DNA of 64,000 bases from Persicitalea sp038235275 (GCA_038235275.1 JBBSUC010000022.1:22729-86728); one strand, 5' to 3'. Positions 46,167 to 54,880 are shown, numbered from the stretch's first letter. The notes: generated by a model not told the origin, from the sequence alone. Program-made: numbers and translations.

Positions 46167-46473
46167 ATACCACTCGTTTAGTCTCTTCGATACTTCGCCG
46201 CAGATAAGGATTGCGAATAGGCTGGTCAGTCAATAGATCAACTTTTCGGGAAAACAAGTCTTCAAAGGCATCCCATAAATTCATCAAAGTTTCGCCTTTT
46301 TCAATCGGTGGCATAGGTTCAAGTTCCACTAAAAGATCGATGTCGCTCGAATCTGAATTAAATCGGTTTTTGGCAACCGAGCCGAAAACATACAGCTTGT
46401 TAACTCCGAATTTTTCGCAGAGACTAATCAACGCTTCGGAATGTTCTGTAAATGGCAGGGGCAAATCCATCAT
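46135..46473 (-). CDS. MntA-like minimal nucleotidyltransferase (antitoxin candidate)
   Basis: A 112-residue nucleotidyltransferase. The metal-binding block reads GSVAKNRFNSDSSDIDLLVEL, that is GS-x11-DxD, one residue longer than the usual GSx10DxD. A third acidic residue lies in RKVDLLT. I chose the start at 46473 (MMDLPLP); an ATG three bases later is equally possible. It lies upstream of, and overlaps, the HepT-like gene. By family knowledge it would AMPylate HepT to block it. Confidence 0.85.
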   Translation of the reverse strand: MMDLPLPFTEHSEALISLCEKFGVNKLYVFGSVAKNRFNSDSSDIDLLVELEPMPPIEKGETLMNLWDAFEDLFSRKVDLLTDQPIRNPYLRRSIEETKRVVYDRERTKIPL

Positions 46474-46577
46474 AATGAGTTCTTTTTCAAGAATTTTTGT
46501 CAAAGTTAACCAAATTTGGTTGGGAATCAGGCAGTTCTTCCAGAAAGACATTGGCTACTTGCCGGACAGAAGTTTTT

Positions 46578-47369
46578 TTACAAAACACCCAATTCCCCCA
46601 ATATTTTCCTCGAAATCTCCTTCCGCTGCTTACCGAAATCGTCGCTTTGCTGCGCGTCGGGTTGATACAGGCGCGTGGCGAAGAAATAGACGTTGCCTTT
46701 CGTCTCCACGTAGCCAACGTACCAGCCCACATGCGTGGGTTTGGTATCGGCCCAGCCGGTTTTGGCGCGGAGGGTGTAAGCATCGGTTTTTTCTTCTACC
46801 ATAATTTCCTTGCCGATGCGGTAGGTTCGCGCGCTGAACGGAGCCGTTTCGGCCTGGATTTTTTGCAGCATTTCCAGTTGATTTTTCGGAGAAATTTTCA
46901 AGCTCGACCCCAGCCAAAACATTGTCAGACCGCCGCTGATATCCTGGTTGCCATAGTCGAGGACTTTCAGAAATTTGTGGTACTTTTCCTCGCCGACGCG
47001 CTTGGCGATTTCCTGGTAAAACCAGAAAGCTGAGTTTTTGTAGGCCAGATCGAGGTCGTAATCCTGTTCCCAAATTTTGAGCCGTTTGGGGGTGCCGTCC
47101 CACTTGATGATTTCCTTTTCGTCTTGTACGGACTTTGTTTCCAGCGCAATGAAAGTGTTGGGAACTTTGAAAGTCGAAGCGGGCGAAGTGGCTTTGATGA
47201 AATCGGCTTTATCGGTCGTGGCGTATTCTTTTTTGTCCAAATCGTAAAAACTGAAACTGCCCTTGAAGCCCGCTTCCTTAAAATAATGCTCGAATTTCGG
47301 GAGTGATTTTTGAGCTATTGCCCAATGGCTGACTAATAGTAGCAGCAGGAACGTGATTGTCTTTTGCAT
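46578..47369 (-). CDS. Class D beta-lactamase-like protein (OXA family)
   Basis: A 263-residue periplasmic serine enzyme with signal peptide ending WAIAQ (residue 20). The active site has Ser65 and Lys68 in PASTFK, then S113-A-F115 where class D enzymes usually have SxV, YGN at 139-141 and KTG at 203-205. WxxG-type flanks are also kept (ISGGLTMFWL). Such enzymes hydrolyse penicillins; the SAF variant could shift activity. The gene is isolated and has composition like its neighbours, so it is likely a resident chromosomal gene, not a recently acquired resistance gene. Activity cannot be judged from sequence. Confidence 0.9.
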   Translation of the reverse strand: MQKTITFLLLLLVSHWAIAQKSLPKFEHYFKEAGFKGSFSFYDLDKKEYATTDKADFIKATSPASTFKVPNTFIALETKSVQDEKEIIKWDGTPKRLKIWEQDYDLDLAYKNSAFWFYQEIAKRVGEEKYHKFLKVLDYGNQDISGGLTMFWLGSSLKISPKNQLEMLQKIQAETAPFSARTYRIGKEIMVEEKTDAYTLRAKTGWADTKPTHVGWYVGYVETKGNVYFFATRLYQPDAQQSDDFGKQRKEISRKILGELGVL

Positions 47370-47420
47370 CTCTTATTTCTTGGTCTGTTTTAAAAATCTA
47401 ACCACCTGACACCTAATAAT

Positions 47421-48305
47421 CTATTGCCCCTTCATCGCAAAGCCCGCCGCGCCAATGGCTCCGGCCATATCGCCGAAGTGAGCCTGCTCGATGGGTGTTA
47501 TTTTGCCGCCGGGTCGCCATTCGTACACGTCCATGAAGGCCCGCAGCGGCTCGAACAGCGCATCGTCGGCCAGGGTGATACCGCCCGCCAGCACAACGCA
47601 GTCCGGCGAGAAGGTGTTAATTAGCGAACTAAGGCCAACCGCCAGCGCCTTGATCGACGCCAGCCAAAGGTAAGTCGCGAACGGTTCGCCCTTGCGGTAG
47701 GCCTCGACCAGTTCCCAGGTGGAAGCGTAGCGGCCCCGGCTGCGGCGCTCGATGGAATAATTCCCGATGGCGTATTCCAGGCTGCCCGGTGCGCCCACGA
47801 TGCTGCACTCGTCGTCGTGGGCGTTGACGGTGATGTGGCCGATGCTGCCCGCCATTTGCGAAAGTCCCTGGTAGAGTTCGCCATTGATAAAAAGGCCCCC
47901 CCCTACCCCCGTTCCCAGCGTGACGAGCACCACATTTTTATGCCCCTTGGCCACGCCGAAGGCCGCCTCGGCTATCAGAGCGGAGTGCGCGTCGTTGAGT
48001 ACCCGCGTGGGCAAGCCTAAATATTCATCCCACCTGAAATTCACCAGTCCCGGCAACCGGTTGGGCAGGTACGCGACGCATTGGTTGGCTTCATCCGGCA
48101 AGCCGGGGGCCGACAATCCGACGCCCGCGATTGGTTCTTGCCAGAAATTTTGAAAATAACGCGCCATCTCCCGTACATTGCCCCGCCAAAGACCTTCGGG
48201 GTCGTCTTGGGTGGAGATATAGTGTTGTTTCAATACCTCACCCGACTCGTCGATGAGTACGCCTTTGATGTTGGTGCCGCCGAGGTCGATGCCGATGAAA
48301 ACCAT
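47421..48305 (-). CDS. ROK family sugar kinase
   Basis: A 294-residue sugar kinase or regulator of the ROK family. ATP site: IGIDLGGTNIKG (residues 4-15) and LGTGVGGGLF. The catalytic Asp is in VLNDAHSALIAEA. The usual ROK zinc motif (CxCGxxGCxE) is replaced by a sequence reading ECSIVGAPGSLE, so the zinc site seems lost, though GxxGxLE is kept. The substrate may be glucose or an N-acetylated sugar. No helix-turn-helix is present. It stands alone. Confidence 0.88.
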   Translation of the reverse strand: MVFIGIDLGGTNIKGVLIDESGEVLKQHYISTQDDPEGLWRGNVREMARYFQNFWQEPIAGVGLSAPGLPDEANQCVAYLPNRLPGLVNFRWDEYLGLPTRVLNDAHSALIAEAAFGVAKGHKNVVLVTLGTGVGGGLFINGELYQGLSQMAGSIGHITVNAHDDECSIVGAPGSLEYAIGNYSIERRSRGRYASTWELVEAYRKGEPFATYLWLASIKALAVGLSSLINTFSPDCVVLAGGITLADDALFEPLRAFMDVYEWRPGGKITPIEQAHFGDMAGAIGAAGFAMKGQ

Positions 48306-48372
48306 TTTATTGTCGATGCGTTGATTTGTTGATTCGTCTACTGGCCCTGCAAGGTCGGACGGCCGAAGCCGC

Positions 48373-48445
48373 GTGATACCTTAGCGCAGGATGAAGCCCT
48401 GCGAACGAGGATAGGAAAACATCGTATCACAAGCCCTAAAAGGGC
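48373..48445. repeat. Structured intergenic element with three inverted repeats
   Basis: An outer repeat GTGATAC/GTATCAC (48373-48379, 48424-48430) encloses an inner stem CGCAGG/CCTGCG (48385-48390, 48398-48403), and is followed by GCCCT-AAA-AGGGC (48433-48445). It lies in the 180-base gap between divergent ROK and MOSC genes. The plan resembles short interspersed sequences common in Bacteroidota intergenic DNA, from memory. No other copy was seen here. Confidence 0.45.
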
Positions 48446-48485
48446 GTAACATTGGACTACAAGTTAATTTATACAAAAAAACAGT

Positions 48486-49007
48486 ATGCCTACTCTCTCC
48501 CCAAACTCTCCGCTATCTAAATTGATGCAGAACTACGCCCAGCCGGGAGCGGTGACGTGGATGGGTTTACGACCCGTCAAGCGGGGGCCGATGCAGGAAG
48601 TTTCCGAGGCTTACGCCCGTCCTGGCACCGGACTCGAAGGCGACCACTACGCGGGCAAGCCCGGCAGCAAGCGACAAGTTACGCTGCTGCAAGCGGAACA
48701 CCTGGCGGCGGTGGCGTCTTTTTTGGGCCAGAAAACGGTCGATCCGCTGCTGTTGCGCCGGAACATCATCGTGCGCGGCATCAATCTGCTGGCTTTGAAA
48801 GACAAGCGCTTTACCATCGGCGAGGCCGAGTTCGAGTACAGCGGCGAGTGTCATCCGTGCAGCCGCATGGAACAGAACCTTGGCCCCGGCGGCTACAATG
48901 CCATTCGGCAGCACGGTGGTATTCTGGCGCGGGTCGTGCGCGAAGGCCGCATCTGCGTCGGCGATGAGGTCGTTGTTGTCAAATTCAGTCCTTATCGGCC
49001 TTCCTGA
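48486..49007 (+). CDS. MOSC domain protein
   Basis: A 173-residue single-domain MOSC protein. GLEGDHYAGKPGSKRQVTLLQ and the Cys-containing block GECHPCSRMEQNLGPGGYNA are diagnostic; the Cys of this block is the proposed sulfur or molybdenum-ligand residue. MOSC domains bind molybdenum cofactor or carry sulfur and reduce N-hydroxylated compounds in some members. No molybdenum-enzyme gene is nearby. Its last 23 bases overlap the convergent CARF-like gene. Confidence 0.9.
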   Translation: MPTLSPNSPLSKLMQNYAQPGAVTWMGLRPVKRGPMQEVSEAYARPGTGLEGDHYAGKPGSKRQVTLLQAEHLAAVASFLGQKTVDPLLLRRNIIVRGINLLALKDKRFTIGEAEFEYSGECHPCSRMEQNLGPGGYNAIRQHGGILARVVREGRICVGDEVVVVKFSPYRPS

Positions 49008-49980
49008 CAATTTCTTGCCACAATTCGTCGGCAGAGTAGAGGTCCACTTCAAATTCAGTGAGCCTTTCCACGGGACTCAGACCCTCTTCTTGGCGGGAGT
49101 ACACGCCGCCCTTCGGCCCCGCCATCGACAGAAACGTCAGTCCCGCCGTCAGAACAGCCGGGCCACTCGTTAGGACAAACATGATTTCTTTGTCTTTATA
49201 TCCATGTTCCGCCACGAAGACATTGATCATTTTCCTTAGGTCGGGAAAGAGTACGTTGTAATCGTTCAAATCAGCGAACTGCTTTTCCTCGACGTCGAGT
49301 TCCGACGAAATGGAATCCTGCAAGAGGGTTTTGAGAGAATGAGAGGACGAGTTTGTTTCGGACAGTTCGGCTGATTCCGAACTATGGATAATCAGCACTT
49401 TTTCCAGGTTGGGATAACGGTCGAAACACGCTCTGATCGGTTCCCACTTTTTTGTCCATCCTTGATAATCTTGGCTCATGGGGGGATTTTTAGGAACGTG
49501 ACCTACGCCCGTAATCAGCACTTTGCGCTGGTCGGCGGAGACGGTATCGGCTTTGGCTTTGGGAACTGACGGCCACACAAAAGGCACCGCCAGGCAAAGG
49601 AAAGTGAACAAGGGGTAGTGCCAGGAGCCGTCGCCCTTGATGGCCTGAATCAGCAAATCCTGGGTCCAGGCTAGATTGAAGAGGATAAAGAGGACACCGA
49701 TGATGCCGTTGGCCGTAACCACCTCGGCCTTCACAATCCTGATAAAGGGCAGCAGAAGGGGCAGGCGATTGGCCCGGCCCGTTTTCTGCTTTTTGTTGTG
49801 TTGCGCCTGACGAAAATTAAGCCAGACGATAAACCACAAGGGGATTGGAATAAGCAGTACCAAAAATGCCCAAAAGGTTGTCTCCTTACCTGATTCGACT
49901 AGCCCTACCAAATAATTCAGCAGGTACCATTCGGCCACGAAAGCCGCGATGGTAGAAATCAGGGGTAAGTATTTCCTCAT
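48985..49980 (-). CDS. Four-helix membrane protein with a C-terminal CARF-like domain
   Basis: A 331-residue protein. Four membrane helices (about 5-27, 35-55, 90-111 and 121-138) are followed by a soluble Rossmann-like domain (152-315): first strand KVLITGVGHV, second strand LEKVLIIHSSES, helix LFPDLRKMINVFVAEHG, and a fourth strand with the loop IMFVLTSGPAVLTAGLTFL (267-283). This loop sits where CARF domains carry their ligand-binding TxGxxxM/L segment. The layout recalls membrane effectors that bind cyclic oligonucleotides, but no CRISPR or CBASS gene is in the window. Its ATG overlaps the stop of the upstream gene by four bases. The CARF call is by pattern only and could be wrong. Confidence 0.6.
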   Translation of the reverse strand: MRKYLPLISTIAAFVAEWYLLNYLVGLVESGKETTFWAFLVLLIPIPLWFIVWLNFRQAQHNKKQKTGRANRLPLLLPFIRIVKAEVVTANGIIGVLFILFNLAWTQDLLIQAIKGDGSWHYPLFTFLCLAVPFVWPSVPKAKADTVSADQRKVLITGVGHVPKNPPMSQDYQGWTKKWEPIRACFDRYPNLEKVLIIHSSESAELSETNSSSHSLKTLLQDSISSELDVEEKQFADLNDYNVLFPDLRKMINVFVAEHGYKDKEIMFVLTSGPAVLTAGLTFLSMAGPKGGVYSRQEEGLSPVERLTEFEVDLYSADELWQEIVRKADKD

Positions 49981-52900
49981 TTAGCGTTTTGCGGTGCGTC
50001 TTCCTTTACCACCTTCATCACTCCATTCATCAGCCGCCAGTGGCCGGGGAAGGTACACACGTAGGGATAATCGCCCAGCGTGGTAGGAACGGTGAATTTC
50101 AGGCGGTAGGTTTGGTCGGGATTCACCAGCGGCATGGACGCGATAATTTGCGGAATGTCGGGAATGTAATTTTTCTCCGCGCCGTCTTTGGCGGTAATCA
50201 TCTTGTCGGCGGCGGCCCCGATGATTTCCATCGTTTTGGGTTTTCCGATGACGACGTTGTGCTGCATGGCGTCGGGATTTTCAAATACGATAATGACAGT
50301 CTTACCGGCGGTGACGGTGAAATTCGTTTTATCGTACTTCAAGGCTTCTCGAATGGCTTTGATATGAATCACCTGCACGTTTGGGTCGTCGGCTTCCGCA
50401 TTTTTCAGGCCGAAAGACTCCATAAAGGCCGACATCTTACCCGCCAAATCCGACGAAATATTTTGGTTCAGACTGGCCAGTAACTGCTGTCCCGCCGGGG
50501 AAGCTGTTTCCTTCCGTTTCCCGTTCCAGCCGTTAAGGATGCCCTTGGTGATGGCGAATTTCCCGTCGGCGTCCAGGGTTTGGGCGTTTTGGAGCATGCC
50601 CAGCACCGAGTCGGCGGCGGCGTAGGAGGCGTAGCTGCGGGCGGCGCGTTCGAGGGCGAAATCGGACATTTTCTGCGGACGGCGTACCTCGAATGTTTTG
50701 CTAAACACGTTGTTGCGCTCGTCGGCTTCGTCCACGTCGTTGTCCTGGTCGATGGTCGCCGTGACGGTCACCTTCCCGGCCTGCTCGGCGGTGAAACCGA
50801 AGGCGGCGTTCCAGGGGCCGTTATTACCTTCAAAGAGTTCAACCTTTTCGCCCGGTGCCAGCCCCTTGTCCAGCTTGCGGCTGACGTAATTCAATTCCAG
50901 GCCACCTCCGCGTACGGCCACCGTCACCACGGGAATCTTTTCTTTGGGAATCGCGACCTTGCTTTGGTTGGCGATGTGCAGCGTCACGCGCCCGTACTCG
51001 CGCACGAACGGACTAGCTGGATTGAGGGTGATATCGGTAATGGTCAAATCCGCCTTCCCTTCGGCCATTTTCGGCTCGGTCATCGCGTGCTGGCTATGGT
51101 TCATTCCCTCGTGGTTCATCGGGGCCTCACCAGCCATGAAACTAGCCGAAGCGGAAGTTTTGGCTTTGCTGGCCAATCTTTTGCCAAGATATTTCTGGCG
51201 TAACGCGCCGCCATGCGAATTCATCACTACCGCAAAAGCGTCGGGCAGCCAGCGGTCATCGGCTTCCTTGTACTCGTCTATCCGGGCCAGCACGGCGTTT
51301 TCTACGGCGGGCGTCAAAGGCGTTTCGGTGTAGGCCAGCAGCGTGTTCAGCACTACGAGCGGTTCCTTATCGTGTAGGGCGTCCGTCTTGAGTAGCGCCT
51401 GGGCGGTAGCGGTGGTTTTGGGCAATACCTGAATGGCATTCTTGCGCACCGCCGCGCTCGGGTGACCCAGAGCGGCAGTAGCGGCGGCCAGCACCGTTGG
51501 GTCGTTCATCGCGCCCAGGCCGTGTAGGGCCCACAGGGCATGGATGGCGGCGGGGTTCAGGCCGATGGCGTCCACTGAATTGTCTTTCACCAAAGCCACC
51601 AACTGCGGGATCACATCCTTGTTGCCGCGCTCCACCAGCAGCCGCTGAGCGTGCATCCGCCAGAGCATATTGGTATTTTTCAGCGTAGCGACCAGTTGGG
51701 CCGGGTTGTTTTTGTCCAAAGAAATGGGCGTATAAGCGGGGGCATCCTTCCAGCCGATCCGGTAGAGCCTACCGTGCGTAAAGTCGCGGAGGTCGGTGTC
51801 GTAGGCGTTGCCGCTGCCGCTCTCGAAGCCTTTGGGCGTGGGGTTGTGCTGAATGATGAAGCTGTACCAGTCGGCGACCCACACGGCTCCGTCAGGACCA
51901 ACTTCGGCGAAGACGGGCGACACCCACTCATCGGCTCCGGCCAGCAGGTTGAAGTCGGCGGCGTCGGCGTAGTCGGTGCCGCTTTTGACCATATTATTTT
52001 GGTGCAAAACGTGGCCCGTCGGCTCGGAGACGAAGGCCACTTTATTCCAATATTCTTTGGGGAAAGCGCGGGCAGTGTAGAAATTCTGGCCCGCCGCCGC
52101 CGTGAAGCCGCCAAAAACGTCCACCTGCCGCACTTTGGGCGTAATGGGTTTCATGTCTTTGTGCGTATCGGTGCTGCGCCCGCCGTTGTCCACCCGGCTC
52201 TTGCCAAAATACCGATTCGGAATGGCCATGTACCAGCCGTGGGACTTGTTGGCCGTCGAGCCGAAGAGGTCGCCCGCTTCGTTGAAACCCAGCCCCCAGG
52301 TGTTGTTGGAAGTGTTGGTCATCACTTCCATATCGGAGCCGTCGGGGCGGAAACGGTAGAGGGCCTGGCCGAAGTTAAGGCTGTCCTTGCTGCCGAATTT
52401 GCCTTTATAACCCGAATACCCCACCGCGCCATAGACCCAGTTGTCGAAGCCGTAATGCAGGTTGGAAGGCCCGGCGTGGGTATCGAAGGTGCCGAAGCCA
52501 GTGAAGAGAATTTTCTTCACGTCGGCCTTGTCGTCGCCGTCGGTATCCTGCAAAAACAGCATGTGCGGGGCCTGCGAAACGATAAGGCCGCCATTGGCGA
52601 AAACCAAGCCCGTTGGGATGCTCAGTCCTTCGGCGAAGCGGGTGAACTTGTCGGCCTTGCCGTCGTTGTTGGTGTCTTCACAAATCAAAATGTAGTCGCT
52701 GCCGCCGCTTTGCTTCCGCTCGTTGGGGTAGTCTTTGGTAATCAGCACGAACAGTCGACCTTTTTCGTCCCAGGTCATGGCGATGGGGTGCATCACGTCC
52801 GGTTCGTGGGCGAAGACGTCCAGCTTGAAATCCACCGGAATTTGCATGTGCTTTACCGATTCCTCAGGCGAAAGCGGCAGTTGCTGCATTTGCGGGCCGG

Positions 52901-53714
52901 GCCGCTGCTCGTAATTGGGCAGCTTGGCCTCGCGGTATTGCAGCGGCTTTGGGTTCAGCGCGGCGAGGGACGCGCAGGCGTCGTCGCTCACGGCCCACAT
53001 GATGCCGTTTTCCAGCAATTTTTGAAAATCAGGGTCGGTCCAGGTGCGCTCGTCATGACCGTAGGCGGTGTAAAACACACGATCCTTGCCGTGCGTCCGC
53101 ACCCAGGTGTAGGGCTCCTTGCTCACGCCAGGCTTGTCTTTAGCTTGATCGGGCTGGATAAGGCGCTCGGTCAGAATGATATTGTCGGGTTGAAGTTTCT
53201 CGTGCAAATAGGTTTCATCATAGGTCTTGATTGGATTCACGCCCGCCAGCACGGGATGGTCGGGCTTGGTCCACACGGGTTTGATGTTGTCCATCGTGTG
53301 CCGCCAGAACTGTCCGCCGATGAGTTTGACGATTTCGGAATTGTTCCTGAAACAATAAGATGCGCAGTGAATCGGCAGGAAGCCCTTGCCGCTGGCCACG
53401 AAATCAAGCAGGGCTTTGGCCTGGGCCGGAGCGATGCTGTCCCAGTTGGCATAGACCATCAGGGCGTCGTACTTGCCCAGCGTCTTCGGATTGAGATCAG
53501 TAATTTTATCGGTGTAGGTGAAGTTGATCCCTTTGCTACCCATCGCCTCCATCAGCACCGGCACGAAGTCGATGGGGCGGTGGTGGCTATTGTCGCCCAG
53601 GAAAAGGACTTCCAGGCGGCGTGCCTTCGAATCGGCGTTAATTGTTTGGGCGGAACTTAACGTACCGGTGCAAAAAATTAAGGCGGTTGCCAGATAGATG
53701 CCGAGGTGTTTCAT
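49977..53714 (-). CDS. ThuA / PVC-type dehydrogenase / HEAT / CARDB / cupredoxin mosaic protein
   Basis: A 1245-residue secreted protein (signal peptide from 53714, ends LSSAQ). Domains in order: ThuA-like (about 28-255; IHCASYCFRNN, YGHDERTW); a six-bladed sorbosone/PVC-type dehydrogenase propeller (about 300-660; TNNDGKADKFTRF, FGTFDTHAGPSNLHYG, DGAVWVADWYSF); HEAT-like helices (about 690-860); a CARDB-like beta domain (about 905-1010); and a cupredoxin domain (about 1115-1240) with type 1 copper ligands in MQHNVVIG and CTFPGHWRLM. It likely oxidises a sugar with electron transfer through copper. I chose the start at 53714; the frame is open 21 codons further. The stop overlaps the CARF-like gene by four bases. 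Confidence 0.88.
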   Translation of the reverse strand: MKHLGIYLATALIFCTGTLSSAQTINADSKARRLEVLFLGDNSHHRPIDFVPVLMEAMGSKGINFTYTDKITDLNPKTLGKYDALMVYANWDSIAPAQAKALLDFVASGKGFLPIHCASYCFRNNSEIVKLIGGQFWRHTMDNIKPVWTKPDHPVLAGVNPIKTYDETYLHEKLQPDNIILTERLIQPDQAKDKPGVSKEPYTWVRTHGKDRVFYTAYGHDERTWTDPDFQKLLENGIMWAVSDDACASLAALNPKPLQYREAKLPNYEQRPGPQMQQLPLSPEESVKHMQIPVDFKLDVFAHEPDVMHPIAMTWDEKGRLFVLITKDYPNERKQSGGSDYILICEDTNNDGKADKFTRFAEGLSIPTGLVFANGGLIVSQAPHMLFLQDTDGDDKADVKKILFTGFGTFDTHAGPSNLHYGFDNWVYGAVGYSGYKGKFGSKDSLNFGQALYRFRPDGSDMEVMTNTSNNTWGLGFNEAGDLFGSTANKSHGWYMAIPNRYFGKSRVDNGGRSTDTHKDMKPITPKVRQVDVFGGFTAAAGQNFYTARAFPKEYWNKVAFVSEPTGHVLHQNNMVKSGTDYADAADFNLLAGADEWVSPVFAEVGPDGAVWVADWYSFIIQHNPTPKGFESGSGNAYDTDLRDFTHGRLYRIGWKDAPAYTPISLDKNNPAQLVATLKNTNMLWRMHAQRLLVERGNKDVIPQLVALVKDNSVDAIGLNPAAIHALWALHGLGAMNDPTVLAAATAALGHPSAAVRKNAIQVLPKTTATAQALLKTDALHDKEPLVVLNTLLAYTETPLTPAVENAVLARIDEYKEADDRWLPDAFAVVMNSHGGALRQKYLGKRLASKAKTSASASFMAGEAPMNHEGMNHSQHAMTEPKMAEGKADLTITDITLNPASPFVREYGRVTLHIANQSKVAIPKEKIPVVTVAVRGGGLELNYVSRKLDKGLAPGEKVELFEGNNGPWNAAFGFTAEQAGKVTVTATIDQDNDVDEADERNNVFSKTFEVRRPQKMSDFALERAARSYASYAAADSVLGMLQNAQTLDADGKFAITKGILNGWNGKRKETASPAGQQLLASLNQNISSDLAGKMSAFMESFGLKNAEADDPNVQVIHIKAIREALKYDKTNFTVTAGKTVIIVFENPDAMQHNVVIGKPKTMEIIGAAADKMITAKDGAEKNYIPDIPQIIASMPLVNPDQTYRLKFTVPTTLGDYPYVCTFPGHWRLMNGVMKVVKEDAPQNAK

Positions 53715-53751
53715 GAATTTTGTTTTTGTAAAAAAAGAAATAACTGTTTCA

Positions 53752-54141
53752 TTACCAACCCTTCCGGGCCGATTCATTAACGTTTTTGACTACCTGTTTT
53801 CCAGTGAAATACAGGCCGACCCCAAAGGTAAGAATCGTGAAGAAAATGCCAACGGGGAAAAAGATAAAGGGTCCGAAATTGCAATCGGGTCCGTCTCCTG
53901 ACCTTCCGTAGGCCATTGTGCTGCCACAAATCATAATGGCCAGGCCCGTCATTAATAATCCAATTACCGAACTAACTACCGTACTGGCGGAAAGCAGCCA
54001 AATGGATTTCCGCACTTGCTGCAATCGGGTCAAACGGATGACGCTTACCAGCGGTATTGCCGTTACAACAAGAGGAATAATAAAAGTAAAGATGGTCAAA
54101 AATATACCGATGACGATTCTAGCTGATTGGTAATCCGGCAT
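53752..54141 (-). CDS. Small integral membrane protein, unknown
   Basis: A 129-residue protein with three or four predicted membrane helices: IVIGIFLTIFTFIIPLVV, LLSASTVVSSVIGLLMTGLA and FFPVGIFFTILTFGVGLYF, with a positively charged C-terminus (NVNESARKGW). A Gly/Asp/Cys loop with two Cys lies between helices. I recognise no family. It ends 37 bases before the start of the ThuA mosaic gene on the same strand. Confidence 0.65.
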   Translation of the reverse strand: MPDYQSARIVIGIFLTIFTFIIPLVVTAIPLVSVIRLTRLQQVRKSIWLLSASTVVSSVIGLLMTGLAIMICGSTMAYGRSGDGPDCNFGPFIFFPVGIFFTILTFGVGLYFTGKQVVKNVNESARKGW

Positions 54142-54206
54142 ATCTGTAAGGCTTTATGTTAAAAATGTATCGACTTTTTTAACGAATTATTGGTTCAAAT
54201 GTTCTG

Positions 54207-54806
54207 CTACTTTTTCACCGCTATAATAACGCCCGTGGCCCAATGTAGTTTAGTTAGCAACAAATCATTTCTCGATTCCAAAACCGTCACAAAGTCCGCC
54301 GCTTTCTCAGCGTGACCTTCGGGCCAGTTAGGCTGCGGCAGCATATCGTCCACGATGTAGAAGCCTCCGGGATTCAGCATCGTCAGGACTTCGTCCAAGA
54401 GCAGATATTTGCCGTGCCAGGTATCGGCAAAGATGTAATCGAATCGCTGTCCGGCGTTGACCAGCACCCAGGCTTCGCCGTCGGCTTCGACGAGCGTCAG
54501 GCGTTTGTCTTCGCCCAAAAACTGCCCGGCAATCGCCAGCAGGGCCGGATCGTAATCGAAAGAAACCAGCGTAGCATTCTCATCCATACCATCCAGAATC
54601 CAGGCCGTGGCCAAGCCCGTTCCGGTACCCAGTTCCAAGAATTTGCCGCCCGGTTTGGCGGCGGCGAGGGTGCGGAGCAGCGCGCAAGTCAGCGGGTCGG
54701 AAGGCATGGTAAATCCGCTGGCCTGGGTGGCCGCGTCGATTTTTGGGTAGGCATCGGGAGGGCGCTGGTTGAGTTCTTCAGTCATCGACATATTAATTTT
54801 GTGCAA
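54207..54806 (-). CDS. O-methyltransferase-like SAM-dependent enzyme
   Basis: A 199-residue class I methyltransferase. Motif I is FLELGTGTGLATAWI, motif II VSFDYDPALL, and YIFADTWHGKYLLLDEVL resembles the catalytic and metal-binding region of catechol-type O-methyltransferases (acidic residue in FADTW). Starts at residues 6 and 8 are also possible. The substrate is unknown. It is divergent from the phosphatase gene (74-base gap). Confidence 0.8.
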   Translation of the reverse strand: MHKINMSMTEELNQRPPDAYPKIDAATQASGFTMPSDPLTCALLRTLAAAKPGGKFLELGTGTGLATAWILDGMDENATLVSFDYDPALLAIAGQFLGEDKRLTLVEADGEAWVLVNAGQRFDYIFADTWHGKYLLLDEVLTMLNPGGFYIVDDMLPQPNWPEGHAEKAADFVTVLESRNDLLLTKLHWATGVIIAVKK

Positions 54807-54880
54807 AGTACGCCGTTAGGCCCTTTCCTTTCTAATGCGTTCAGCTAAATTGCCGTCGATTTACGGTAAAACTCTTATTT

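Noticed and set aside
46578..47369. Recently acquired antibiotic-resistance cassette
   Set aside because: There is no integron, insertion sequence or composition break; the gene reads as a resident chromosomal gene.
51651..53660. 669-residue plus-strand frame opposite the ThuA mosaic gene
   Set aside because: Antisense shadow; the minus strand encodes clear domains over the same span.
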